Below the pieces are notes generated by a model. It was not told where the DNA came from and ran no database searches. It saw nothing but the letters and a program-made list of their open reading frames with translations. 12,651 nt of DNA from Clostridiales bacterium (GTDB lineage: Bacteria > Bacillota > Clostridia > Saccharofermentanales > Saccharofermentanaceae), in assembly GCA_017612755.1 (NCBI GenBank), contig JAGAFH010000130.1, positions 1-12,651 on the forward strand, read 5' to 3'. This document shows, piece after piece, positions 1 through 5,277 of the stretch; the stretch's first letter is position 1; each line of letters begins with the position of its first letter. Position numbers and translations under genes: made by a program.

Positions 1-855
1 AGAAATAAGTTTTTGTCCATACTGTTGATCATCAGTCTTGCTGCAGGGATCTGCGGCTTTGCCAAGGAGCGCAGTTTTACGTCAGAAAGATCTGACGTCA
101 CCAATTCTTTCGGTGAGAATATCGTGGCAGAGATGTTTATTCCCGATGAGGGTGTAAGGAACGGAAAGACCCTTATCATGTGTCACGGTCTTACGGGATG
201 CAGGGAGAATTTCAGGTCCTATGCAGAGAAGCTGGCAGCCAATGGCACAGTCGTCTGTATCTTTGATTTCAGAGGCGGCGGAAATGACTGCGAAAGTGAC
301 GGTACCACTCTTCTCATGACAGTCTGGACGGAGTATGACGATCTGACAGATATCTACGATATGGTATCGGAAAAAGACTATGTGGATGAGGACAATATCT
401 ATCTTTTCGGCCACAGCCAGGGAGGCCTGGTGGCATCCCTTTATGCCTCCGATCATCCTGACGATGTTGCGGGTCTTATCCTTCTGGCTCCCGCTTACAA
501 CATCCCTGATGCCATAAGGGAGAACTTCCCGACAGTATATGACATCCTTCCGGTATTCCCGGTGGAGGATATGGTCCTCGGTTATTTCTATGCATATGAT
601 ATCTATGACATGGATGTTTTCGATGAGATAAAGGACTACGACGGTCCTGTTCTGATCCTTCACGGAAGTGAGGATACAGTGGTGGATCTGTCTTATTCCA
701 GGGATGCCCTGGATGTTTACGAACGGGCAAGGCTCATCGTCGTTGACGGCTGCGATCATGCATTGACAAGTGACGACAGCAAGGAATTGTGTTACGAACT
801 GATAAGTTCATATCTGGGATGCGGAACACGTATCCATAAGCCGGATCCTGCGTGA
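1..855 (+). CDS. Alpha/beta hydrolase, cinnamoyl/feruloyl esterase-like (5' end outside window)
   Basis: Serine hydrolase of the alpha/beta fold. The frame is open from base 1, and the first codons (RNKFLSILL...) read as the inside of an N-terminal hydrophobic signal or anchor. The true start therefore probably lies upstream; a TTG at 13 is the only start-like codon nearby. The nucleophile elbow GHSQGG has its Ser at 415-417, the acid is probably the Asp of GSEDTVVD (673-675), and the His of GCDHAL is at 757-759. HGLTG near 184-198 suits the oxyanion-hole strand. The spacing and the segments MTV.TE..D, LLAPA and GYFYAYDIY before the acid residue resemble, from memory, the Est1E/LJ0536 cinnamoyl esterases, which release hydroxycinnamates from plant cell-wall esters. 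The family is clear. The substrate is inferred; another acyl esterase or thioesterase is possible. An exported or membrane-anchored location is likely. Confidence 0.85.
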   Translation, partial: RNKFLSILLIISLAAGICGFAKERSFTSERSDVTNSFGENIVAEMFIPDEGVRNGKTLIMCHGLTGCRENFRSYAEKLAANGTVVCIFDFRGGGNDCESDGTTLLMTVWTEYDDLTDIYDMVSEKDYVDEDNIYLFGHSQGGLVASLYASDHPDDVAGLILLAPAYNIPDAIRENFPTVYDILPVFPVEDMVLGYFYAYDIYDMDVFDEIKDYDGPVLILHGSEDTVVDLSYSRDALDVYERARLIVVDGCDHALTSDDSKELCYELISSYLGCGTRIHKPDPA

Positions 856-861
856 TATAAT
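856..861 (+). promoter_or_regulatory. -10 element of the tRNA-Ala gene
   Basis: A perfect TATAAT sits directly after the esterase stop codon and ends 10 bases before the mature tRNA 5' end, the expected distance for a short 5' leader. No good -35 hexamer is seen 16-18 bases upstream, where the sequence is still coding. Confidence 0.55.
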
Positions 862-871
862 CCGTTTATAC

Positions 872-947
872 GGGGGCGTAGCTCACCTGGGAGAGCGTTG
901 CATTCGCATTGCAGAGGTAGTGGGTTCAAGTCCCATCGTCTCCACCA
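872..947 (+). tRNA. tRNA-Ala (anticodon CGC)
   Basis: A complete 76-nt cloverleaf with encoded CCA. The acceptor stem pairs GGGGGCG (872-878) with CGTCTCC and includes G3:U70, the alanine identity pair. The D stem is GCTC/GAGC. The anticodon stem TTGCA/TGCAG (898-902/910-914) encloses the loop TTCGCAT with anticodon CGC at 905-907. The T arm is GTGGG-TTCAAGT-CCCAT. It reads the GCG codon. No conventional terminator follows; an inverted repeat at 962-1020 is the nearest candidate. Confidence 0.96.
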
Positions 948-956
948 AAATAATAA

Positions 957-985
957 TTGACAAAAGCCTCTTCCGGTGCAAAAAT
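957..985 (+). promoter_or_regulatory. Promoter of the metal-uptake operon
   Basis: A perfect TTGACA (957-962), a 17-bp spacer and AAAAAT (980-985, 4 of 6 matches to TATAAT) give a good sigma-A-type promoter. Transcription would start at about 991-993, inside the Fur-like box, so a bound repressor would block RNA polymerase. Confidence 0.65.
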
Positions 986-1020
986 GAGAACGATTCTCAT
1001 ATTAAGGAAGAGGTACTTTT
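962..1020 (+). promoter_or_regulatory. Long inverted repeat enclosing the operator and including the ribosome site
   Basis: CCTCTTCC (967-974) is the exact reverse complement of GGAAGAGG (1006-1013), the purine-rich ribosome site of the gene starting at 1021. AAAAG (962-966) also pairs with CTTTT (1016-1020) across a TA bulge, giving about 13 bp. The ATGAGAA/TTCTCAT arms form a nested hairpin in the loop. RNA reading through from the tRNA would contain both arms and could hide the ribosome site. RNA started at the local promoter (about 992) would lack the left arm. Confidence 0.45.
984..1000 (+). promoter_or_regulatory. Fur-family operator (Fur/Zur-like box)
   Basis: ATGAGAA and TTCTCAT are perfect 7-bp inverted arms separated by CGA. 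Read as the 7-1-7 form (985-999), TGAGAAC-G-ATTCTCA matches 12 of 14 arm positions of the Bacillus-type Fur box TGATAATNATTATCA, and fits the Zur consensus less well. It overlaps the end of the -10 element and the predicted start site of a metal-transport operon. The family assignment is reasonable. Which metal regulator binds cannot be read from the sequence. Confidence 0.65.
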
Positions 1021-1326
1021 GTGAGCGACAGAAAGATCCTGAGAAAAACAGCTGCAGTCATCATGGGTTTCGTGATGCTCTTTGCCGTGCTGTTCTCTGT
1101 CTTTTATATCGCAAAAGAAGCGTGCCATCACTGTGACGGGGATGAATGTCCCATATGTACATGTATAGAGCAGTGTGAGGCCGTTTTATATCAGGCAGGA
1201 TTCGGGGTCCTGAAGGTGATGGCAGTATCTGCCGCTTTCGTTCTGATCCTTCTGTCTGCTTTAGTCTTCTCCTTTATATCTTTGAAGGAAACATTAGTCT
1301 CAAGGAAAGTCCGGCTCAATAATTGA
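1021..1326 (+). CDS. Small two-TM protein with extracytoplasmic Cys/His loop, first gene of the metal-uptake operon
   Basis: A 101-residue protein with a GTG start, chosen because GGAAGAGG lies 7 bases upstream. A basic N-terminus (SDRKILRK) precedes TM1 (about 11-31). The loop that follows holds C35, H36, H37, C38, D39, D41, E42, C43, C46, C48 and C52. TM2 is about 65-87 and the tail is basic. By the positive-inside rule the Cys/His/acidic loop faces outward. It is the first gene under the Fur-like box, 56 bases before the start of a ZnuA-like binding protein. A role in metal sensing, capture or hand-over is inferred from composition and context. I recall similar short proteins beside clostridial zinc transporters but can name no characterised family. 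The coding call is supported by promoter, ribosome site and operon position. Confidence 0.75.
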   Translation: MSDRKILRKTAAVIMGFVMLFAVLFSVFYIAKEACHHCDGDECPICTCIEQCEAVLYQAGFGVLKVMAVSAAFVLILLSALVFSFISLKETLVSRKVRLNN

Positions 1327-1330
1327 TATT

Positions 1331-1355
1331 GCCCCGACGGGGGCAGGACCTGCCC
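1331..1355 (+). promoter_or_regulatory. Overlapping hairpins between the small protein and binding-protein genes (possible attenuator)
   Basis: GCCCC (1331-1335) can pair with GGGGC (1340-1344). Alternatively GGGCA (1341-1345) can pair with TGCCC (1351-1355), inside the near-palindrome GGGCAGG-A-CCTGCCC. The two hairpins share bases, so only one can form at a time. The second is followed after GAAG by TTTTATT, a weak U-tract. It may reduce read-through or protect the downstream mRNA. There is no direct evidence of termination. Confidence 0.3.
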
Positions 1356-1382
1356 GAAGTTTTATTATCCGGAGGTTTTAAA

Positions 1383-2360
1383 GTGAAAAAATTAATATCG
1401 ATATTTGTTGCCGGCGCCATGATGGCAGGCAGCCTTACGGCGTGCAGCACCGCTAATGCTGCAGATGACGGAAAGTTACAGATCGTTACAACGATCTTCC
1501 CTGAATATGACTGGGTCATGAATGTCCTTGGCGACAAGGCTTCTGATGCGGAAGTTACCATGCTCCTCGACAGCGGAGTGGATCTTCACAGTTACCAGCC
1601 CACTGCCAATGACATCCTGAAGATATCCACCTGCGATCTGTTTATATATGTGGGCGGCGAATCCGACGCCTGGGTAGATGATGCCCTTGCTGAAGCCGTC
1701 AATAAGGATATGGTGGTAATCAACCTTCTGGACGTCCTCGGAAACTCCGTTAAAGAAGAGGAACTGGTAGAAGGAATGCAGGGCGAAGAGGAAGAAGAGG
1801 AAGAGGAGTGTGAGGAAGGCCCGGAGTATGACGAGCACGTATGGCTCTCCCTTAAGAATGCACAGGTGCTGGTAGGAAGCATAGAAGATGCCCTGGAGAC
1901 CATCGACCCTGACAATTCGGAAGTCTACAGCGCCAATGCTGATTCGTATATAAGTGAGCTCAGTTCCCTTGATGAGGAGTATCAGGCAGCGGTGTCAGAT
2001 GCCGCCTACGATACGCTCCTTTTCGGAGACAGATTTCCTTTCCGTTATCTTGTGGATGATTACGGACTTAACTACTATGCGGCTTTTGTGGGATGTTCCG
2101 CTGAAACGGAGGCCAGCTTTGAAACTATCACATTCCTTTCCGGAAAGATGGATGAGCTGGGACTTCCCGTGATAATGACCATCGAGGGATCTGATAAGAG
2201 TATTGCCGAGACTATCGTAGGAAATACTTCTTCCAAGGATCAGGATATCCTTACCCTGGATTCCATGCAGTCCGTAACGGCTGAAGATGTTCAGAACGGG
2301 ACCACATACCTCTCCATCATGGAGGATAATCTCGAAGTCCTTAAAGACGCTCTCAACTGA
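1383..2360 (+). CDS. Metal ABC transporter substrate-binding lipoprotein (ZnuA/AdcA-like, cluster A-I)
   Basis: Extracellular lipoprotein that would capture a divalent metal, probably zinc, and deliver it to the adjacent permease. The GTG at 1383 is chosen over in-frame codons from 1323 because GGAGG (1371-1375) sits 7 bases upstream and a lipoprotein signal follows (KK, hydrophobic core, LTA-C21). Family marks are IVTTIFPEYDWV (34-45), the DLHSYQPT segment with ligand H69, and DEHVWLSLKNA with ligand H152. The usual third histidine before the F.Y...YGL helix aligns with R217 in GDRFPFRY. E268 is a possible acidic ligand. The metal-collecting loop, usually His-rich, is instead eight Glu (135-142) plus C143. 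The mature protein is about 305 residues, normal for the family. Family assignment is strong; metal identity is inferred, and manganese or iron is possible. Confidence 0.93.
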   Translation: MKKLISIFVAGAMMAGSLTACSTANAADDGKLQIVTTIFPEYDWVMNVLGDKASDAEVTMLLDSGVDLHSYQPTANDILKISTCDLFIYVGGESDAWVDDALAEAVNKDMVVINLLDVLGNSVKEEELVEGMQGEEEEEEEECEEGPEYDEHVWLSLKNAQVLVGSIEDALETIDPDNSEVYSANADSYISELSSLDEEYQAAVSDAAYDTLLFGDRFPFRYLVDDYGLNYYAAFVGCSAETEASFETITFLSGKMDELGLPVIMTIEGSDKSIAETIVGNTSSKDQDILTLDSMQSVTAEDVQNGTTYLSIMEDNLEVLKDALN

Positions 2361-2375
2361 TAAAAAGGTACACAT

Positions 2376-3218
2376 ATGATCGAAAAACTATGGTTGTACC
2401 TTCAGTACCCCTTCGTCAGGTATGCCCTGATCGCGGGGATCCTGATAGCACTATGTTCGTCCCTTCTGGGAGTGACCCTTGTCCTCAAGCGTTTTTCCTT
2501 TGTAGGTGACGGCCTTTCCCACGTGGCTTTCGGAGCCATGGCGGTAGCAGCTGTCCTGAATCTTACCAATAAGATGACAGTCATCTTACCCGTAACGGTA
2601 TTGTCTGCGATCCTCCTTTTGCGCACCGGTAAAAATGCGAAGATCAAAGGCGATGCCGCAATAGCCATGCTGTCGGTAACGGCCCTGGCTTTCGGCTATC
2701 TTCTGATGAACATCTTTTCCACATCTTCGAACCTTACGGGAGATGTCTGCAGCACCCTTTTCGGGTCCACTTCCATCCTTACTCTGGCACCCTGGGAAGT
2801 GAAGCTCTGCATAGTGCTTTCAGCAGTGGTGGTCATTACCTTCGTGCTTTTCTATAACAGGATATTTGCCGTGACTTTTGACGAGGATTTTTCAAGGACA
2901 TCAGGAACGAAAACAGACATATTCAATCTCATTATCGCCATAGTAATAGCAGTCATCATAGTCCTTGCCATGAACCTGGTTGGATCTCTTCTTATTTCAG
3001 CTCTTATCATCTTTCCGGCATTGTCCGCCATGAGGCTCTTCGGAAGCTTCAAGAAGGTGACGGTCTGTTCAGCCGTCCTGTCGGTGGTCTGTGCCTTTCT
3101 GGGGCTGATCATCTCCATACTGACAGGCACGCCCACAGGTTCCACCATAGTCGCAGTGGATGCCATTGTATTCGGGATCTGCGTTATCCTGGCGAAGCTG
3201 AAAGGAAGGTGTATCTGA
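2376..3218 (+). CDS. Metal ABC transporter permease (ZnuB/AdcB-like, ABC-3 family)
   Basis: Integral membrane channel subunit of a zinc/manganese-type ABC importer. The 280-residue length is usual for the family, with about seven to eight hydrophobic spans. Characteristic segments are LLGVTLVLKRFSFVGDGLSHVAFG (about 31-54, the conserved region after TM1), GDAAIAMLSVTALAFGYL in the middle, and NLVGSLLISALIIFPALSAM (about 200-219), the ABC-3 VG.LL..ALL..PA pattern. It starts 15 bases after the binding protein, with a modest AAAAGG ribosome site, and overlaps the next gene by one base (stop TGA, start ATG at 3218). The family's dedicated ATPase gene, normally beside it, is missing: there is no room for one between binding protein and permease, and none follows. 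The energising ATPase would have to be encoded elsewhere. Confidence 0.93.
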   Translation: MIEKLWLYLQYPFVRYALIAGILIALCSSLLGVTLVLKRFSFVGDGLSHVAFGAMAVAAVLNLTNKMTVILPVTVLSAILLLRTGKNAKIKGDAAIAMLSVTALAFGYLLMNIFSTSSNLTGDVCSTLFGSTSILTLAPWEVKLCIVLSAVVVITFVLFYNRIFAVTFDEDFSRTSGTKTDIFNLIIAIVIAVIIVLAMNLVGSLLISALIIFPALSAMRLFGSFKKVTVCSAVLSVVCAFLGLIISILTGTPTGSTIVAVDAIVFGICVILAKLKGRCI

Positions 3219-3787
3219 TGAAAAAGTTATTATCGGTCATATTGTGTATCCCCGTATTTCTTCTGACGGGATGTAACGTCGGCGGGGGGGTAAACGAGGT
3301 CCTTCAGTCGGGCATGGCCCAGGCTGACGGAGAGACAGTGGTCACCTCTGCGCAGCGTCAGGCAGGAGTAGACGACGGCGCTCCCACACCCGCCCCGGTG
3401 GAGGGAGCCGCCGCCGCCCTTACCGGCGAAAACGGCATCGATGTGGATCTTACGGTCCTGTCTTCCACCATGGTCTATTCCCAGGTCTACTGCATGCTCA
3501 TCTCTCCTGATGCATATCTGGATATGACTGTCAGGATGAATGGAGCTTATGCTTTTTACCACGATGACCAGACGGGGAGAAACTATTATGCATGTATCGT
3601 ATCTGATGCCACCGCCTGCTGTTCCCAGGGGATCGAGTTTATCCCCGGGGATGACTATACCTACCCTGATGATTTCCCGCAGCCGGGCGATGAGATCTGT
3701 GTAACAGGGGTCTTCAGCACATACGAAGAGAACGGCTATACATACTGCACCCTGAAGGATGCGGAGTTTGAGACATCCCCTTCTTGA
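3218..3787 (+). CDS. Lipoprotein with possible OB-fold domain and CC-QG motif, last gene of the metal operon
   Basis: 189 residues, starting at the ATG that overlaps the permease stop (TGATG). AAAGGAAGG (3201-3209) gives an 8-base spacing, better than an upstream GTG at 3209. The signal peptide ends in LLTG-C19. Residues 20-75 are a low-complexity Gly/Ala/Pro-rich tether. The C-terminal domain (about 78-185) has alternating beta-like segments around VRMNGAYAFYHD, YYACIVSDATACC (C134-C135) followed by SQGIEF, then GDEICVTGVFSTYEENGYTY, an order that suggests an OB-fold. The CC motif recalls the C-terminal region of the YcgQ/DUF1980 proteins, but this is a weak analogy. Its coupling to the permease implies an accessory role in metal uptake outside the membrane. 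Specific function unknown. GC-rich codons in the tether differ somewhat from neighbours. Confidence 0.8.
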   Translation: MKKLLSVILCIPVFLLTGCNVGGGVNEVLQSGMAQADGETVVTSAQRQAGVDDGAPTPAPVEGAAAALTGENGIDVDLTVLSSTMVYSQVYCMLISPDAYLDMTVRMNGAYAFYHDDQTGRNYYACIVSDATACCSQGIEFIPGDDYTYPDDFPQPGDEICVTGVFSTYEENGYTYCTLKDAEFETSPS

Positions 3788-3833
3788 TTAAAGCCTTCCG
3801 AAGATATAGCATTGATAAAAACAGGAGGCGGAT

Positions 3834-4307
3834 ATGGCAGAGCTTGTATTTGACAGGGCAACACATGATGATATCGAAGAACTCATAGATCTTCGTATCG
3901 CATATATGTGGGATGACTTCGGGAATGTGACACCGGAGGAGGAAGCTGCCATGAGATCTCAGCTGCCTGATTACTTCAGCAGGGAACTGGGGAAGAAGCT
4001 CATCGCATTCGTTGCCAGGGACGAGGGGAAGATAGTTGCTACAGCCTATCTCCTGATAATAGAGATACCTGCCAATCCAGTTCTTCCCAACGGTCTCGAG
4101 GGAGACGTCTTAAGCGTATTTACCAGGAAAGAATACAGGGGAAGGGGCATCTGTACCCGCCTCATGAAGGACCTTATCGCCTGTGCAAAAGAGATGGGTC
4201 TGTGCAGGATAGACCTTAAGGCTACAGAGGAAGGAAGCCCCATCTACAGGAAGGTGGGCTTTAAGGATAAGACCCAGAAATATACTGACTTAAGGCTGGA
4301 GCTTTGA
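3834..4307 (+). CDS. GNAT-family N-acetyltransferase
   Basis: 157 residues, the size of a single GNAT domain, which transfers an acetyl group from acetyl-CoA to an amine. Motif A is clear: LSVFTRKEYRGRGICTRLMK, with the pyrophosphate-binding R-x-x-R-G-R-G-I around 98-106. The preceding strand is GKIVATAYLLI (65-75). The C-terminal strand-turn GSPIYRKVGFKDK (134-146) is the usual motif B region. The ribosome site AGGAGG sits 6 bases before the ATG. It lies 46 bases downstream of the metal operon with no terminator between, so it may be co-transcribed, though nothing ties it to metal uptake. The substrate cannot be told. It is cytoplasmic, with no signal or TM segment. Confidence 0.9.
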   Translation: MAELVFDRATHDDIEELIDLRIAYMWDDFGNVTPEEEAAMRSQLPDYFSRELGKKLIAFVARDEGKIVATAYLLIIEIPANPVLPNGLEGDVLSVFTRKEYRGRGICTRLMKDLIACAKEMGLCRIDLKATEEGSPIYRKVGFKDKTQKYTDLRLEL

Positions 4308-4323
4308 TCTTATAATTTCCCTG

Positions 4324-4345
4324 AAATTCAAAAATAGTTGAATTT
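4324..4345 (+). promoter_or_regulatory. 8-bp inverted repeat overlapping the -35 region (possible operator)
   Basis: AAATTCAA (4324-4331) and TTGAATTT (4338-4345) are perfect complements separated by AAATAG. The right arm contains the -35 hexamer TTGAAT of the next promoter, a typical repressor-site position. It could also form a weak AT-rich RNA hairpin ending the acetyltransferase transcript, but its low GC and lack of a U-run after the stem make it a poor terminator. Confidence 0.4.
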
Positions 4346-4365
4346 TCCCGCTTATTTAGTATAAT
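4338..4365 (+). promoter_or_regulatory. Promoter of the 4419 lipoprotein gene
   Basis: TTGAAT (4338-4343), a 16-bp spacer and a perfect TATAAT (4360-4365). The start would be near 4372, giving a leader of about 47 bases before the ATG. Confidence 0.65.
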
Positions 4366-4418
4366 ATCGGCAGTTTGCGCTTGCAGACAAATTTTTAAAA
4401 TAAGGGAGAAAAACCAAA

Positions 4419-5156
4419 ATGAAAAGATCAATGATCGCAAAGAAGGCATTGGCAATCGGACTTTCCGCAGCTATGGCTTGCTCTGTTCTTACAGCTTGCT
4501 CCGACAAGAAGGACAAGGATGACGACGAGGACGAGGAGATCGAAGAGACTGAGGAAGAGACCGAGGAAGAGACAGAAGAGACAACAGAGGAGACAACTGA
4601 AGCTACAACTGAGGCTACAACAGAAGCTACAGAGTCCGATGCTGAGATCGTTATCGAGACAGGTGACGATATCGTTATCACTGACGACGATCTCGCTTTT
4701 GAGACATGCACAGCAGAGGATTTCTCTGATCCTGCAGTAGCAGCTAAGGCGCAGGAGTATATCGATCTCGGATATATCCTTATGCCCCTTGAGACAAGTG
4801 ATGTTTCTGTTCCTGATTCCAGCGTCGATTTCGCATCCGAATACGAGGAAGGCTTCTCTGCCATGGGCGGCGGAATGGCTGCTCTGTTTGCAGGCCTTGC
4901 AGGTGTAGAGTATGAGGGTGATCCTAATGACACATCCATGATCGTCGTAGAGGTTATCAAGTTCTCTACAGCAGATACTGCTTCCGCATTCGCAGATGCT
5001 TTTGTTACTGAAATGAACAACGAAGGTATCCCTGTTACAAATAGCGGAAATACATTCTCCGGTTCTATGGAAGAGGATGGAGCAACATCTACTATCGAGG
5101 GTTCCGTTGAAGATACGATCTTCGTAATGGAGATGGTATCAGAGTACGCATTCTGA
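4419..5156 (+). CDS. Lipoprotein with acidic Glu/Thr repeat linker, unknown function
   Basis: 245 residues. A lipoprotein signal ends in VLTA-C27. A charged D/K/E stretch follows, then a four-residue-period Glu/Thr linker (about 43-72) and a C-terminal domain of about 150 residues. The ribosome site AAGGGAGA precedes the ATG at about 10 bases; an ATG at codon 5 is less well placed. The globular part begins AEDFSDPAVAAKAQEYIDLGY and later has EVIKFSTADTASAFADAF, matching the layout of the lipoprotein at 11422 (RNTAQSYIDQGF, YRMNEALFEDFYTSYV). The two are therefore probably paralogues of one surface-lipoprotein family. The linker presumably spans the cell wall. The gene is monocistronic, with its own promoter and a strong terminator. 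I do not recognise the domain and assign no activity. Confidence 0.88.
   Translation: MKRSMIAKKALAIGLSAAMACSVLTACSDKKDKDDDEDEEIEETEEETEEETEETTEETTEATTEATTEATESDAEIVIETGDDIVITDDDLAFETCTAEDFSDPAVAAKAQEYIDLGYILMPLETSDVSVPDSSVDFASEYEEGFSAMGGGMAALFAGLAGVEYEGDPNDTSMIVVEVIKFSTADTASAFADAFVTEMNNEGIPVTNSGNTFSGSMEEDGATSTIEGSVEDTIFVMEMVSEYAF
4545..4628 (+). repeat. Tandem 12-bp repeats coding the Glu/Thr linker
   Basis: Seven in-frame 12-base units. Three code ETEE-like tetrads (4545-4580). Then come ACAACAGAGGAG (4581-4592) and three near-identical units: ACAACTGAAGCT (4593-4604), ACAACTGAGGCT (4605-4616) and ACAACAGAAGCT (4617-4628), giving TTEE then TTEA three times. Such units can gain or lose copies without shifting the frame, changing the linker length. 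Confidence 0.8.
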
Positions 5157-5178
5157 TAAAGCGTTGATATCGAACGTG

Positions 5179-5207
5179 AGCGCCCGGGCAACACCGGGCG
5201 CTTTTTT
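5179..5207 (+). terminator. Rho-independent terminator of the 4419 gene
   Basis: A perfect 9-bp GC-rich stem (AGCGCCCGG at 5179-5187, CCGGGCGCT at 5194-5202) with loop GCAACA runs into six T (5202-5207). It lies 22 bases after the stop codon. Confidence 0.95.
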
Positions 5208-5211
5208 ATTG

Positions 5212-5240
5212 TTTAAAAGATTAGAAGCATATAGTATAAT
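5212..5240 (+). promoter_or_regulatory. Promoter of the acyltransferase/exporter operon
   Basis: A perfect TATAAT (5235-5240) lies 17 bases after TTTAAA (5212-5217, 4 of 6 matches to TTGACA), directly downstream of the previous terminator. The predicted leader is about 30 bases. Confidence 0.55.
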
Positions 5241-5277
5241 CAAGCTACTTTTTGTTTTAAGGATAAGGGATCTTTAT

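Noticed and set aside
82..759. A 225-codon minus-strand open frame opposite the esterase
   Set aside because: No ribosome site or recognisable domain; the plus strand encodes a complete catalytic triad in the same span.
872..947. tRNA-Ala as an integration site for a mobile element
   Set aside because: I saw no second copy of the tRNA 3' end and no integrase or other mobile genes in the window.
1323..1382. An upstream ATT-type start adding 20 residues to the metal-binding protein
   Set aside because: The extension precedes a proper lipoprotein signal, runs through a GC-rich hairpin, and ignores the GGAGG placed for the GTG at 1383.
3784..3810. Separate promoter for the GNAT gene (TTGATT / TATAGC)
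   Set aside because: The spacer is only 15 bases and both hexamers are imperfect, so it was too weak to list.
4324..4345. Terminator for the acetyltransferase gene
   Set aside because: The stem is nearly all A-T with no U-run after it, and it overlaps a good promoter; treated as a possible operator instead.
4545..4628. CRISPR-like array
   Set aside because: The 12-bp units are directly adjacent, have no spacers and are in frame within a coding region.
4352..5194. A 280-codon Ser/Val-rich minus-strand open frame opposite the 4419 lipoprotein
   Set aside because: It is the mirror of Glu/Thr codon repeats, which read as Ser/Val-rich and stop-free on the other strand. The plus-strand gene has promoter, ribosome site, lipoprotein signal and terminator.
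5164..5277. N-terminal extension of the acyltransferase
   Set aside because: It would be translated through the terminator at 5179-5207 and its own promoter; the ATG at 5278 has a ribosome site.
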